A DNA stretch of 64,000 bases, from contig UCCA01000008.1 in assembly GCA_900470805.1 (NCBI GenBank), positions 1-64,000 of the forward strand, in the 5' to 3' direction. The stretch's first letter is position 1. Each line of letters begins with the position of its first letter. The notes beneath the pieces were generated by a model. The model did no database searches. It had not been told where the DNA came from and was given only the letters and a program-made list of their open reading frames with translations. Below are positions 46,663 to 56,032 of the stretch, piece by piece. The position numbers were made by a program, and so were the translations under genes. This DNA comes from Hyphomicrobiales bacterium. Lineage in GTDB: Bacteria > Pseudomonadota > Alphaproteobacteria > Rhizobiales > Rhizobiaceae.

Positions 46663-46707
46663 TGCGCAGGCGGTTTTGTCGATGGAGACCGACGCTGGAG
46701 TATTGAG

Positions 46708-46935
46708 ATGACGGGCAACGGCCTGGACAATCGGAAGGCGGGCGGGAAGCCCGGCAACGACGATGCCGAGGAGCAGATGCTCAGCGAGGGCCGGCGACTG
46801 TCGGCGTGGGCGCTGATTGGGGCAGCGGCATTTGTCGTGGCGATGATCGCCCTGGCGCTCGTCGTATTCTCGAGCGGCGGGCCGAACCCTGGGGCTTCCG
46901 ATGCAGCAGGCGTTTCCAGCTCGAGCGGGAGCTAA
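46708..46935 (+). CDS. Small single-pass membrane protein (75 aa)
   Basis: It has a hydrophilic N-terminus (about 1-30), one hydrophobic helix (LIGAAAFVVAMIALALVVFS, about 37-56), and a Ser/Gly-rich tail. GGAG lies about 9 bp before the ATG. The family is not recognised. It follows the 67-residue gene closely. Confidence 0.5.
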   Translation: MTGNGLDNRKAGGKPGNDDAEEQMLSEGRRLSAWALIGAAAFVVAMIALALVVFSSGGPNPGASDAAGVSSSSGS

Positions 46936-47159
46936 AGCCGGTAACCGACACCGGTGTTTGGCGGACGTGAACACAAACATCCTTGGATCCGTCAGCTTTT
47001 TGTTGCCATTTTACATCGCCGGTGAAGTCATCCATTTCAACCGCACGATGAGAGCCAACACAAACTATATAAATAATGCCCGTTTGTTGTGCGTTCATTC
47101 TTTTGGCGCTATTCCGTGATCCACGGAGATAAACGTGAGGAGCTTTAGAGCTATCGACA

Positions 47160-47618
47160 ATGCTTACAAAAAAAGGAAAATACGGCCTTAAGGCACTGGT
47201 CGATCTAGCGCGACTTGCTCCGGGAGAAACGGCGTTCATCAACGACGTTGCTTCTCGCAACAATATTCCAAAGAAATTCCTGGATACGATCCTGCTGGAA
47301 CTGCGCAACGTTGGTATCCTGCGGTCCAAGAAAGGGCCGGGCGGGGGGTATTCCTTGTCTCGCGCCGCCTCCGAAATTCGCATTGGTCACGTGATCCGCA
47401 CACTTGACGGTCCCTTGGCGCCAATCCGCTGCGCAAGCCGTACGGCATTCGAAGCCTGCGACGACTGTTCGGATCCCGAGACCTGTCAGGTCCGGCGGTC
47501 GATGACCGAGGTCCGTGACGCGATCGCCGACATCCTCGACAACATGACGCTCGAGCAGTTCGTGGCATCAGGCAATAAGCTGGGTATCGACGACGAAAGG
47601 CCGATGTCGGTCGCGTGA
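47160..47618 (+). CDS. Rrf2-family regulator with four clustered cysteines
   Basis: This 152-residue regulator has the Rrf2 winged HTH (KKGKYGLKALVDLA ... ASRNNIPKKFLDTILLELRNVGILRSKKGPGGGYSL). Four Cys (91, 100, 103, 109) lie in CASRTAFEACDDCSDPETC, which differs from the three-Cys pattern of IscR and RirA. It could bind an Fe-S cluster or sense oxidants or metals. It stands alone, with a probable GAGG site 17 bp upstream, farther than normal. The regulated genes are not evident. Confidence 0.85.
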   Translation: MLTKKGKYGLKALVDLARLAPGETAFINDVASRNNIPKKFLDTILLELRNVGILRSKKGPGGGYSLSRAASEIRIGHVIRTLDGPLAPIRCASRTAFEACDDCSDPETCQVRRSMTEVRDAIADILDNMTLEQFVASGNKLGIDDERPMSVA

Positions 47619-47931
47619 CAGGCCTGAGCTTGTGCGCTGTTGCCATCTTGGCGGCGCGCTGATGTTTGTTGCGGGACGGTTCCTGCAACGTCCGCGCCAT
47701 GTGCCAAAGCAGATCATCTCCGATCGCGGCATTAACATAGCTTGCCATTGTACATCCGGCGAGTCTGGCAGCGTGCGCACGACTGTGCGAAGATACCGCG
47801 TGTCTTTTTTGAAATGTGAATGATATCGATATGTTATTGCCCGCTTGGGCGGTGCCGTGAGCGGGACATGATGGACCCGAACCGAAGCAACGCCCCGGCA
47901 GCCTAAATAATATTCAGCATGAGGTTACATC
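47619..47931. other. Intergenic region before the phosphatase gene
   Basis: This 313-bp region contains no convincing gene. It ends with the RBS GAGGTTACATC before the phosphatase ATG. Confidence 0.4.
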
Positions 47932-48669
47932 ATGGCGTCGAACGCCCGCAAGCGGCTTGAAATCGAAACCGGCCACATGCCGATCTATGCGATCGGTGAT
48001 ATTCATGGCAGGCTCGACCTGCTGAAACAGGTGGAACAAGCGATCGTCGATGACGCGTCCGCAATACCGGGTCGCAAGCTGATCGTCACGCTCGGCGACT
48101 ACATCGACCGCGGACCATCTTCGGCGCAGGTCATCTCGCACCTGATGGCGCCGCCGCCGGAAGATTTCGACCGGATCAGCCTGACCGGAAATCATGAGAT
48201 CATGATGCTCGACTATATCGACGGCCGATTGTCGTTCGACAGTTGGATGCAGGCCGGAGCGGATGCGCTGTTGCGTTCCTATGGTCTCGATACGGTGCAA
48301 TTGCCGCTGGTCTTTCCGTCGCGGAGCAAGCTCGACGCCTTCATCCGGCAGTCGTTGCCGAAGTCGCATATCGACTTCATGCATTCTCTTCCCATCATGC
48401 TCGATACACCGAACACGCTGTTCGTTCACGCCGGCATTGATCCGCTGCGATCGATCGCCAACCAGGACGACGAGGATCTGGTGTTCATCCGCCATCGATT
48501 CATCGAGAGTCAGGTGCCGCTGCCGAAACTGATCGTCCACGGGCATACACCCGTCGAGCAGCCCGACGTACAGCCGACAAGACTAAACCTCGACACCGGC
48601 GCCTTCCGCAGCAACAGGCTTACTGTTGCGCGGTTGTGGCAGGGGCAGGTCCACCTGTTCTCGACCTGA
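47932..48669 (+). CDS. PPP-family (serine/threonine-type) metallophosphatase
   Basis: This 245-residue metallophosphoesterase has the full metal-binding signature GDIHGR (22-27), GDYIDRGP and GNHE, plus later His residues (FVHAG, VHGHTPV). PPP enzymes remove phosphate from Ser/Thr and, in bacteria, sometimes Tyr; diadenosine tetraphosphate hydrolysis is another option. Its stop codon directly abuts the stop of exoP on the opposite strand (TGA|TCA). Being tail-to-tail with a tyrosine autokinase, it is a candidate partner or modifier of ExoP (inference). Confidence 0.87.
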   Translation: MASNARKRLEIETGHMPIYAIGDIHGRLDLLKQVEQAIVDDASAIPGRKLIVTLGDYIDRGPSSAQVISHLMAPPPEDFDRISLTGNHEIMMLDYIDGRLSFDSWMQAGADALLRSYGLDTVQLPLVFPSRSKLDAFIRQSLPKSHIDFMHSLPIMLDTPNTLFVHAGIDPLRSIANQDDEDLVFIRHRFIESQVPLPKLIVHGHTPVEQPDVQPTRLNLDTGAFRSNRLTVARLWQGQVHLFST

Positions 48670-51027
48670 TCAGGCGTCGGCTTTCGCCGGCGCCCTCACC
48701 TTGGGGGACTGTTCGACGTAATAGCTCGCATACTTGTTGCGATAGCGTTCCGTGGCGCCGAAGCTGGTGAACTTGCCGAGTTCGGTCATGTCCGTCTTGT
48801 TGAGGATGACGCCGAGGGTCTTCGACTTGATCTGCGGTTCGGCGTTCAGGATGTCGCGCACGACATTCGTTGGCGTCGCACCCCATTCGGTGACGAAGAG
48901 GAAGCCGTCCACCTGCGGCGCGAAGGCCTTGGCGTCGATAACAGGGCCGAGGGGCGCCAAGTCGACGATGATGTAGTCGAACATCTTGCGGGCATTTTCC
49001 ATCAGATTGAACATGCCCTGCGAGGCCAAAAGCTCGCTGGTGTGCATCAGATTGTCGTTCGACAGCACCGGCAGAATGGCGAGCTTGGTTGCCGGGTCCA
49101 CCTTGACGGCACTCGCCCAAGGCACTTCACCAAGAACGGCTTCGACGAGGCCATACTGCGGTGGCGTCTTCAGCATGCGGGTCAGGCCCGGATTGCGAAG
49201 GTCGGCGTCGATCAGCAGCGTGCGCTTGCCGCTGGACGCGAGCAGGGCGGCGAAGTTGGCGGCGGTCGTCGACTTGCCTTCACCCGGCATTGCCGAAACC
49301 ACGCCGATGACGCGGTCGGATCTGCCGAGGAACATGACGTCGCTGGCGAGCTTGGCATTGCGCAATGTTTCCGCGAACACCGAGCGTGGCGCTTCGAGAA
49401 CGACACGCATGATGCGCTCGAACGTGGCGCCGTCGTCGGGTACGGGATCCTCCGCCACGACGGGCGGCTGGCTTGGATTGCGGAAGATCTTTCTTTCGCG
49501 CGGCGGTTTGCCGACCAGCGGCAGGTAGCCGAGGAACTTGAGGCCGAGAATGGTGCGGACATCGTTCTCGACGCGGAAGAAGCGTTCGCGGAACTCCTGG
49601 AACACCGTCAGCGCACCGCCTGCCATAAGGCCGAGCACGATGGCGAGACCCAGCGTCATTGTCTTCTTGGGGCTGGAAGGAGAAACAGGAACGCCTGCTT
49701 CGGAGATCACACGGGCCTTGGCAATCGGAAACGACTGCTGCTGGGATGCTTCCTCGAACTTGCCGAGATAGGACTCGTAGAGGGTCTTGAGCGCCGAGGC
49801 ACGTTGTTCCAGATCATTCAATTGTACCAGCGACTTGTCGGATTCCGAATTCTTGCCCGTCAGGTGATCGATGTTCTGGCGGAGCGATGCCTCGCGGGAA
49901 CGGGCGACTTCGAACTCGTTGCGGTAGCTGGAGGTCAACTGCTGCAGTTCCTGGTAGATCTGCCGGGTCAGGTCTTGCTGCTCGGCGCGCAGAGCGACGG
50001 CCTGCGGATGCTCTTCACCGAAATTCGTGGCCACCTCCTGCTCGCGCTTTGTGACGGTGTTGTAGCGTGTGCGCAGGTCCTCGATGACGCTGTTGTTGGT
50101 CTGGCCCGAGGAGATCGCAGCGTTCTTGACGGCGCTGTCCGGGCCAAGATCGACAATCGACTTGAACTGGTTGTAGCGGGCTTCTGCGCTGGCGCTGTCG
50201 GCTTGCGCGACAATCATCTGCTTGGTGAGGTCGGCAAGCTGCTGTTCCGACATCAGTTCGCCGTTGGCCGATGTGAGGCCGTTCTTGGCCTTGAAGGTAG
50301 CGACTTCGAGGGCGGCCTGCTGCGAGCGTTCCCGCAGATCGGTCAGCCGCTGCTGCAGCCAGACCGAGGCGCTTTCGGTCGCATCGAAATTGGCGTTGAG
50401 CTGGTCGCTCAGATAAGCGGTCGCGTAAGCCTTGGTGATCCGTGCGGCGAGCAGTCTATCGGTCGACCGGAAGGACACTGCCAGAACCGCGCTGCGATTG
50501 ACGCGCGATACGGTCAACGCGTCCTGCAGCAGAGCGGCTGCCTTCTGGCGGCGGCCAGCGCGTGCGTCCTCTTCGGAGGCGGGAGGCTTGCCAGGGAGGA
50601 GAGCGCTTGCCAGCAGTTTGACACCCGACTTGACGAGCGCAACCGGAGAGCTGGGCGGATCGAGGATAGTGCCGTTGTCCTGGAGATTTTCGGCATCAAC
50701 GACGCGTAGGGCCAGCTGGTTCGACTTCAGAATTTCGACGGCGCTGGCGATCTGCATATCGACCTGCTGCGAGTTGGCCACCGGCGGCGCATCCTCGGCG
50801 TACTTGGTCATGGTGTCGTCGAGCAGGATCTGCGTCATAGACGTGTATTGGGCCGTTGAAAACAGCAGATAGACCAGGGCAAGCGTGACGGTAACCCCGA
50901 CGCACAGAGCGATCGAGCCGATGCGGCGCATCAGAATGGCGAGCAGACGATCGATGTCGATGAATGAATCGGAATCGTCGGGCGCTTTGGGTAGATTGCT
51001 GTGCAAGGTGAGGTTCCGTTGGTTCAT
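48670..51027 (-). CDS. exoP: ExoP: Wzc-type polysaccharide co-polymerase and tyrosine autokinase
   Basis: This 785-residue protein (S. meliloti ExoP is about 786) has an N-terminal Wzz domain with two membrane helices (about 35-55 and 450-470) and a long periplasmic coiled coil. The cytoplasmic BY-kinase has Walker A SAMPGEGKSTTAANF, Walker A' LLIDADLRNPG and Walker B YIIVDLAPLGP. The C-terminal Tyr cluster (ERYRNKYASYYVE) is the autophosphorylation site. It controls chain length and export of succinoglycan. The ATG at 51027 has AGGA 8 bp upstream, 4 bp beyond the exoO stop, so exoN is absent between the two. Confidence 0.95.
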   Translation of the reverse strand: MNQRNLTLHSNLPKAPDDSDSFIDIDRLLAILMRRIGSIALCVGVTVTLALVYLLFSTAQYTSMTQILLDDTMTKYAEDAPPVANSQQVDMQIASAVEILKSNQLALRVVDAENLQDNGTILDPPSSPVALVKSGVKLLASALLPGKPPASEEDARAGRRQKAAALLQDALTVSRVNRSAVLAVSFRSTDRLLAARITKAYATAYLSDQLNANFDATESASVWLQQRLTDLRERSQQAALEVATFKAKNGLTSANGELMSEQQLADLTKQMIVAQADSASAEARYNQFKSIVDLGPDSAVKNAAISSGQTNNSVIEDLRTRYNTVTKREQEVATNFGEEHPQAVALRAEQQDLTRQIYQELQQLTSSYRNEFEVARSREASLRQNIDHLTGKNSESDKSLVQLNDLEQRASALKTLYESYLGKFEEASQQQSFPIAKARVISEAGVPVSPSSPKKTMTLGLAIVLGLMAGGALTVFQEFRERFFRVENDVRTILGLKFLGYLPLVGKPPRERKIFRNPSQPPVVAEDPVPDDGATFERIMRVVLEAPRSVFAETLRNAKLASDVMFLGRSDRVIGVVSAMPGEGKSTTAANFAALLASSGKRTLLIDADLRNPGLTRMLKTPPQYGLVEAVLGEVPWASAVKVDPATKLAILPVLSNDNLMHTSELLASQGMFNLMENARKMFDYIIVDLAPLGPVIDAKAFAPQVDGFLFVTEWGATPTNVVRDILNAEPQIKSKTLGVILNKTDMTELGKFTSFGATERYRNKYASYYVEQSPKVRAPAKADA

Positions 51028-51031
51028 GGCT

Positions 51032-52039
51032 CTATCCTTTGCGGGAACGGGTCGCGCCATCGATGGCTGTAAGGTCGGCCTGCGGGCCAATCAGTTTGCG
51101 GAGCGGCGCTAGCGCGCGGTTGATCCGTGCGGCGATGGGCATGCTCAAATGTCCCACTGCCGATGGGTTGCCCCAGGCTGTCCTGATCGTTCCGAGGATC
51201 GACCGATCTTTGATATTCTGAACAAGAACGAGAAAAGCTCTTCCTCGGCGCAGGCTGGCGGTCCTGAATTCCTGAGCCGTCGTGGCTTCTGCGTTCAAGG
51301 TGTGTCTGCAAAGGAAGGCCTTATCCCCTTCGATCATGGCGTCGATGTGGTGAAGTGACAGAACGCGGGAAATCGAGCCCTCGCGAATATGATAGTCGTA
51401 ACCGGCGACCGGCTCAATAACGCATCGCCCACCAAGCGCCATGGCGCTGGCAAGGAATATGTAGTCCTCGCCAATTTTCAGCGTTTCATCGAAGCGCAGG
51501 GCGTGATCTTCGATGAAGCTACGCTGGAAGACAGGCTTGAGATAGCCGAAATTATGAGTGGTCTGAAAAAGGGCGTTCGAACGGATGAAGGCGGGCAATG
51601 TCAGGGTTGGTGTTTGCGCCAGCGTGTCCTCCGCGAACATTGTTTCATCGAGTGTTCCGTCTGCCCTGATGACGCGCAAGTTATCGACGGCAATTTCCGC
51701 ACCGGCTTTTTCCGCGCGTTCGATCATCCGCTGCAAGCGGTTCGGCTCAACGACATCGTCGGAATCGAGAACGGCAAGCCAGCGGCCGGTCGCGGCAGAG
51801 ATGGCGGCGTTTCGCGCAGCGGAAGGGCCGCCATTCCTCGCAAGTGCGATCACGCGGACATTGCGACCGGCATAGCCTTCGGCAATCGCCTTCGTGTCGT
51901 CGGTCGAGCAATCATCGGCGACGATAACCTCCACCGATACACCGCGCTGCGCAAGAGCACTGTCGATAGCCCTGGCGAGTGTCTCGGCCGCATTGTATGC
52001 GGCGATGATGAAGCTGACGTCGGGCATGGGTTGGTTCAT
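51032..52039 (-). CDS. exoO: ExoO-type glycosyltransferase (GT2)
   Basis: This 335-residue GT2 enzyme has VSFIIAAYNAAETLARAIDSAL, VADDCSTDDT, GPSAARNAAIS and the acceptor DxD LDSDDVVEPNR. By gene order in the exo cluster it is ExoO, which adds a beta-1,6-linked glucose (fifth sugar of the succinoglycan unit). Its ATG overlaps the exoM stop (ATGA), and GGAGG gives the RBS. Assignment to ExoO rests mainly on synteny. Confidence 0.85.
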   Translation of the reverse strand: MNQPMPDVSFIIAAYNAAETLARAIDSALAQRGVSVEVIVADDCSTDDTKAIAEGYAGRNVRVIALARNGGPSAARNAAISAATGRWLAVLDSDDVVEPNRLQRMIERAEKAGAEIAVDNLRVIRADGTLDETMFAEDTLAQTPTLTLPAFIRSNALFQTTHNFGYLKPVFQRSFIEDHALRFDETLKIGEDYIFLASAMALGGRCVIEPVAGYDYHIREGSISRVLSLHHIDAMIEGDKAFLCRHTLNAEATTAQEFRTASLRRGRAFLVLVQNIKDRSILGTIRTAWGNPSAVGHLSMPIAARINRALAPLRKLIGPQADLTAIDGATRSRKG

Positions 52040-52977
52040 GCGGCCTCCGCCGTTCCGTACTGGCGAATCTCGCGGACGCCGAGCAGACCGCTGACGACGC
52101 CCGAATGCATGACGCCGCGAAGTGCATAGCGATAGCGCGGCACAGCCGAAAAGACGCAGCCCAGCGCTGCCGCATAACAGAAGCCGGCCTTGGCGGCGGC
52201 GAGCCCGATCTGCTTCAGCCGGGTAGCGCCGGAACCGGTTTCCTGGATCAGCCGGCCATGGGTCTGGCCGAAGCGGAACCGGCGCTTGGCTAGCCAGCCG
52301 AGGCCAGCCCTATTCTCGGTAACCGGTTCGTAGACATAGGCGTTTTCGGCAAAGGCGATCTTGCCGCCGGCTGCGTGCATGTGGCTGAAGAATTCAGTGT
52401 CCTCGCCGCCGGTGTGGCCAAGGGCTAGGTTGAAGCGCCGGCCTGCGACGTGCGGGGAGGCGAGGCGCAGCAGAACATTGCAGGTATAGCCGGTGCGGAT
52501 TTCGCCGGCGACCCAGACAGGGAGCGTCGAGTGAAAATCGCCTACCCGCATCCACTGTGGCGCCGTGTCTGCGTACACGCTGCGGACCGGGCCGAGGACG
52601 GCGTCGGCTTTGGTCGAGTTGGCCGTGGCAAGCAGTTCTACCAGCCAATCCTCGCTGGCATCCTCGTCGTCGTCGATGAAGGCTAGGAAATCGCCGGTCG
52701 TGTTTTCGAGGCAGGCGTTGCGGGCGATCGAGATGTTCGAGGCCGGGCAATGCACATAGGCGATCTCGTGGGCGATGCGCGGACGCAGCGCCTCGACGCG
52801 GTCCTTGGCGCTCGGCGTCTTGTCATTGTCGGCGACGATGATGCGCAAGCTGGTGCCCACGGGCACCTCAAGCACGGCCAAGGAAAGAAGCGCCTCGTCG
52901 AGCGATGCTCGCCGATAGGTGCAGATGCCGATGTCTATCTGCAGCGGGGAGGTCTGGTTCAATCGTGCCGTGCTCAT
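52036..52977 (-). CDS. exoM: ExoM-type glycosyltransferase (GT2)
   Basis: This 313-residue GT2 enzyme has IDIGICTYRRASLDEAL, IVADNDKTPSA, ASNISIARNACLEN and FIDDDEDASEDWLVELL. It fits the S. meliloti ExoM length (about 309), which adds the fourth sugar (beta-1,4-glucose). The ATG at 52977 overlaps the upstream exoLA stop (ATGA) and is translationally coupled. A longer reading starts inside exoA and is rejected. Confidence 0.9.
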   Translation of the reverse strand: MSTARLNQTSPLQIDIGICTYRRASLDEALLSLAVLEVPVGTSLRIIVADNDKTPSAKDRVEALRPRIAHEIAYVHCPASNISIARNACLENTTGDFLAFIDDDEDASEDWLVELLATANSTKADAVLGPVRSVYADTAPQWMRVGDFHSTLPVWVAGEIRTGYTCNVLLRLASPHVAGRRFNLALGHTGGEDTEFFSHMHAAGGKIAFAENAYVYEPVTENRAGLGWLAKRRFRFGQTHGRLIQETGSGATRLKQIGLAAAKAGFCYAAALGCVFSAVPRYRYALRGVMHSGVVSGLLGVREIRQYGTAEAA

Positions 52978-55181
52978 GAAGCCACCTTTCTGCCTCGGAA
53001 GCTCAGGAGTTCCATCCAAAAGCCGGCCGACCAGGCGAAGTGCATGACCATCGCGGAGACGGCGGCCAGCGGTCCATAGGGGTTGCGTTGGCCGATGGCC
53101 ATCCAGAAACCGTAGCCGACACAAGCAATGGCCCAGAGCGTGAACGGAATGACGGCGGCCCAGCTCACGACCGCGAGGAAAGCGCCGATAAAGACGGGTA
53201 CCACCAGAAGCGGCAGCATCTGGCGGACATTCGGCATGCTGCCATGCTTCAGAATGTTCTTGGCGCGGCCGCGGCCGTATCCGAGATATTGCCGGAACAG
53301 CGTGCTGACGCTTGAGCGCGGATAATAGACCATCCGCGTCTTGTCGGTCATCCAGATGCCGAATCCTGATTTCTTCAGGCGGTAGTCCAGTTCCGCATCC
53401 TCATTGTGACTGAATGTTTCGTCATAACCGCCGACGGCGTCGAAAGCGGCTATGCGCATCAGTGCATGATGGCCGTGATTAGTCCAGTGGCCCTTGGCGC
53501 CTTCGCGATGCTTGGAGCCACCGTTGCCGAGCTTTGAGTTCTGGGCGAAGGCGGTGGCTTTCTGGAACATGCCGAACCCGACCGTTTCCATGGCAACAAC
53601 CACGGAGTCCGCTTGCGTCGCGACCGCTTCCTCGACGAGGCGCCGGCAGTAGTCGGCGGGATAATCACCGTGGGCATCGATGCGGATGAGATAGTCGTAG
53701 TCGCGGCCGAAGGTGGCGACGGCGAGGTTGGTGGCGGCACTCTGCAGGCGGCGCGGATTGTCGAGCAGCACGATGCGCGGATCGGTCATGCTGATGCGGG
53801 CGACGATTTCGCGTGTCGCATCCTTGCTGCCGCCATCGGCAACGACGATCTTGGCGTTCATGTGATCGAGTTCCCGGCTCAGTTTCCCGAGCAGCGCCTC
53901 GATGTGCTTTTCCTCGTTCAGGCAAGGGATGATGATGAGACTGGAGACGCTGGCACAGACATCAGACTTCATGGTTGTCCACCCTTCTTGAGATATGGTT
54001 TCGGGAACGATCGCACCGGCCTCGCCCCTCTCGGCGGTAGTGGGTGCGAGACTGGAAAGGCTCGCGACCAACGCCTCGCAGTCGCTGCGATCGGCGAGCC
54101 AGGTCTTGCGGTCGGTCTCTGCGACTGCTTGGCTGAGCGCCTGGTAGCGTTCGCCGGTCATGGTTTCGAACAGCGCCTGCAGGCCGGCAGGGCTGGCTTC
54201 GCGGATGGCAAGGCCGATCGACTTGTCGCCGAGGAAGCGGGCGGTCTGCGTGCCCTCGAGCGCAATCGGCACGGTGCCGTAAAGACAACCTTCGTAGAGC
54301 CGGTTCGGGAGAAGCCAGCTTGAATTAAGGCCCTCTTCGAAGAAGTCGATCGCCCAGGAGAAGTGGACGTCGTCGTAGATGGCCTTGAGATCCTCGGGAT
54401 TGCGATAAGGGCCGGCGAAGGTCAGATAAGGTTCGTCGCGGACGAAGCCGTCGAAATCCTCGAATTCGGAATAGGCCGGGCGACCGCGCAGAACGATCTC
54501 GACGCGGCCTTCCATGCTGCGGGAGAAGTCGGCGAGCAGCTTTAGTGACTTGCGGCAGCGCAGAGCGCCGAACCAGCCGATTTTCCAAGGCTGGCCAGGC
54601 TGCTTCAACGATCGGGCGATCGGCTGCTGAACACCCGCGTCGTCGAGCGAGATGACCTTGTTCTCGATGAGCAATGTGTCGGCTTTGATGCCGGACCGCG
54701 CAGCAAAGTGATGCTCGATAAAGGCCGGCGAGCTGGTCATGATCAATCGCGCGTTGCGGCCGAAATGGGCTTCGGCGCCACGCATCGCCTTGCCGAGCAG
54801 ATCGTCGCGCGACAGCAGGCGATGGATATCCAGGCACTCGTAGACGACGGGAACGTCGCCGCCGAACAGCGCATTGGCGCGATCGGCAACGGCCAGCGCC
54901 TCCAGATTGCGGCCGATGATGACGTCGGGCTTGCCGACGCCCGTCAATAGGCCTTTCAGCCCGGTCATCGCCTTGGCCACGGCGCCCATGCGCTGCGCAA
55001 ACTTAGCATCCGCCGTGCGGCCGAGCTCGATCGGCGTCAGTCCGTGCACTTCGGCCAGACGGTTTTCACCGCGGCGAAAACCGGCAAGCGTCACCTCCGC
55101 GCCGCCCTCGTGCAGCATCAAGACACGCCGACGCACGGCAGGGTCTGCGAGATCGTGCACGAGATAGAGGACTTTGAGCAT
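52974..55181 (-). CDS. exoLA: ExoL-ExoA fused glycosyltransferase
   Basis: A single 735-residue reading frame joins two enzymes that are separate in S. meliloti. Residues 1-about 400 are a GT4-type glycosyltransferase (ExoL, beta-1,4-glucose; WKIGWFGALRCRKSLKLLADF, LNSSWLLPNRLYEG). Residues about 404-735 are GT2 ExoA (LIIIPCLNEEKHIEALL, RIDAHGDYPADYC, NAEDAELDYRL-type DHNEDAELD, QRNPYGPLAAVSAMVMH with C-terminal membrane helices). At 53972 an internal ATG with AAGGGTGG before it would start a stand-alone 332-residue ExoA, so both fused and separate forms are possible. No stop codon lies between. Confidence 0.85.
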   Translation of the reverse strand: MLKVLYLVHDLADPAVRRRVLMLHEGGAEVTLAGFRRGENRLAEVHGLTPIELGRTADAKFAQRMGAVAKAMTGLKGLLTGVGKPDVIIGRNLEALAVADRANALFGGDVPVVYECLDIHRLLSRDDLLGKAMRGAEAHFGRNARLIMTSSPAFIEHHFAARSGIKADTLLIENKVISLDDAGVQQPIARSLKQPGQPWKIGWFGALRCRKSLKLLADFSRSMEGRVEIVLRGRPAYSEFEDFDGFVRDEPYLTFAGPYRNPEDLKAIYDDVHFSWAIDFFEEGLNSSWLLPNRLYEGCLYGTVPIALEGTQTARFLGDKSIGLAIREASPAGLQALFETMTGERYQALSQAVAETDRKTWLADRSDCEALVASLSSLAPTTAERGEAGAIVPETISQEGWTTMKSDVCASVSSLIIIPCLNEEKHIEALLGKLSRELDHMNAKIVVADGGSKDATREIVARISMTDPRIVLLDNPRRLQSAATNLAVATFGRDYDYLIRIDAHGDYPADYCRRLVEEAVATQADSVVVAMETVGFGMFQKATAFAQNSKLGNGGSKHREGAKGHWTNHGHHALMRIAAFDAVGGYDETFSHNEDAELDYRLKKSGFGIWMTDKTRMVYYPRSSVSTLFRQYLGYGRGRAKNILKHGSMPNVRQMLPLLVVPVFIGAFLAVVSWAAVIPFTLWAIACVGYGFWMAIGQRNPYGPLAAVSAMVMHFAWSAGFWMELLSFRGRKVAS

Positions 55182-55216
55182 GGGTTTCCTTTTCGGTTGC
55201 GCGCCGGTGGCGTCGC

Positions 55217-56026
55217 TTAATTCAGCGGCGTGCATGCGATCGATTCAGGGAACTGGCACTTGTCGCCGGGGGCGGTATAGGCGAAGCGCTCGACTTCCAG
55301 CGAGGTCGGCTTGTCGTAGGCGAACTTGCCCATCCAGCCGCTCAGCGTGTCGGAGCCCCAGAGGCTGAAGAAGATCTTCTGCTGGTTGGTCGGGATCTTC
55401 GACGGATCGGTGACGTCCTGAACCAGCTTGCCGTTCAGATAGTAGCGCAGGCGGCCGGGTTCCCAGACGAAGGCGTAGTCGTTGAAGCCCTGATCGGCAT
55501 CGCCGGCGACGGGCACCAGCTTCTCGTTGCCGCCCTTGGCCTTGATGTACTGGTTGACCTGTACCTGACCGGCATTCTTGCCGAGCACCTCGAAATCGAT
55601 CTCGTCATGCGGCTGCTTGTCGGTCGGGCCGATGTAGGTGAAGAAGGCCGAGTTCAGCCCCGAACCGGTTGCGGCCTTCATGCGGGCTTCATAGGTGCCG
55701 AAGCCGAAGCGCTTCTTGGTCTGGATCTCGCCGCAGAGATAGCTGCGGTCTTTCGACTGGCCTTCAGCGAACGACAGCTTCAGGGCGCCACCATCCACTT
55801 TCACCTGGTTCTTGGACCATGTGCAATTCTGATGGGCGCCGTTGTTCCAGCCGTCCGAGACGTACCAGATGCTGCGATCGAGCTTGTCAAAGTTCTCGAT
55901 GAACGAGGTTCCGCCGGCCTGCTGGGCGTATAGGGGCGAAGCGCCGAGCATGATCGTGCCGAAGAGGCCGAGTGTCCGGCAGGCTGTCTGGCAAAGTTTT
56001 CGCGCATGGGCGATTTTGGTCGTCAT
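55217..56026 (-). CDS. exoK: ExoK: secreted GH16 succinoglycan endo-beta-glycanase
   Basis: This 269-residue glycoside hydrolase family 16 enzyme has a signal peptide (about 14-35, ending SPLYAQ) and the catalytic motif DEIDFEVLG, in which the two Glu are nucleophile and acid/base. The lichenase-like N-terminus FDKLDRSIWYVSDGWNNGAHQNCTW matches ExoK. It cuts nascent succinoglycan to low-molecular-weight forms. It starts 6 bp after the exoH stop with AAGGTG as RBS. Confidence 0.93.
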   Translation of the reverse strand: MTTKIAHARKLCQTACRTLGLFGTIMLGASPLYAQQAGGTSFIENFDKLDRSIWYVSDGWNNGAHQNCTWSKNQVKVDGGALKLSFAEGQSKDRSYLCGEIQTKKRFGFGTYEARMKAATGSGLNSAFFTYIGPTDKQPHDEIDFEVLGKNAGQVQVNQYIKAKGGNEKLVPVAGDADQGFNDYAFVWEPGRLRYYLNGKLVQDVTDPSKIPTNQQKIFFSLWGSDTLSGWMGKFAYDKPTSLEVERFAYTAPGDKCQFPESIACTPLN

Positions 56027-56032
56027 GTGGTT

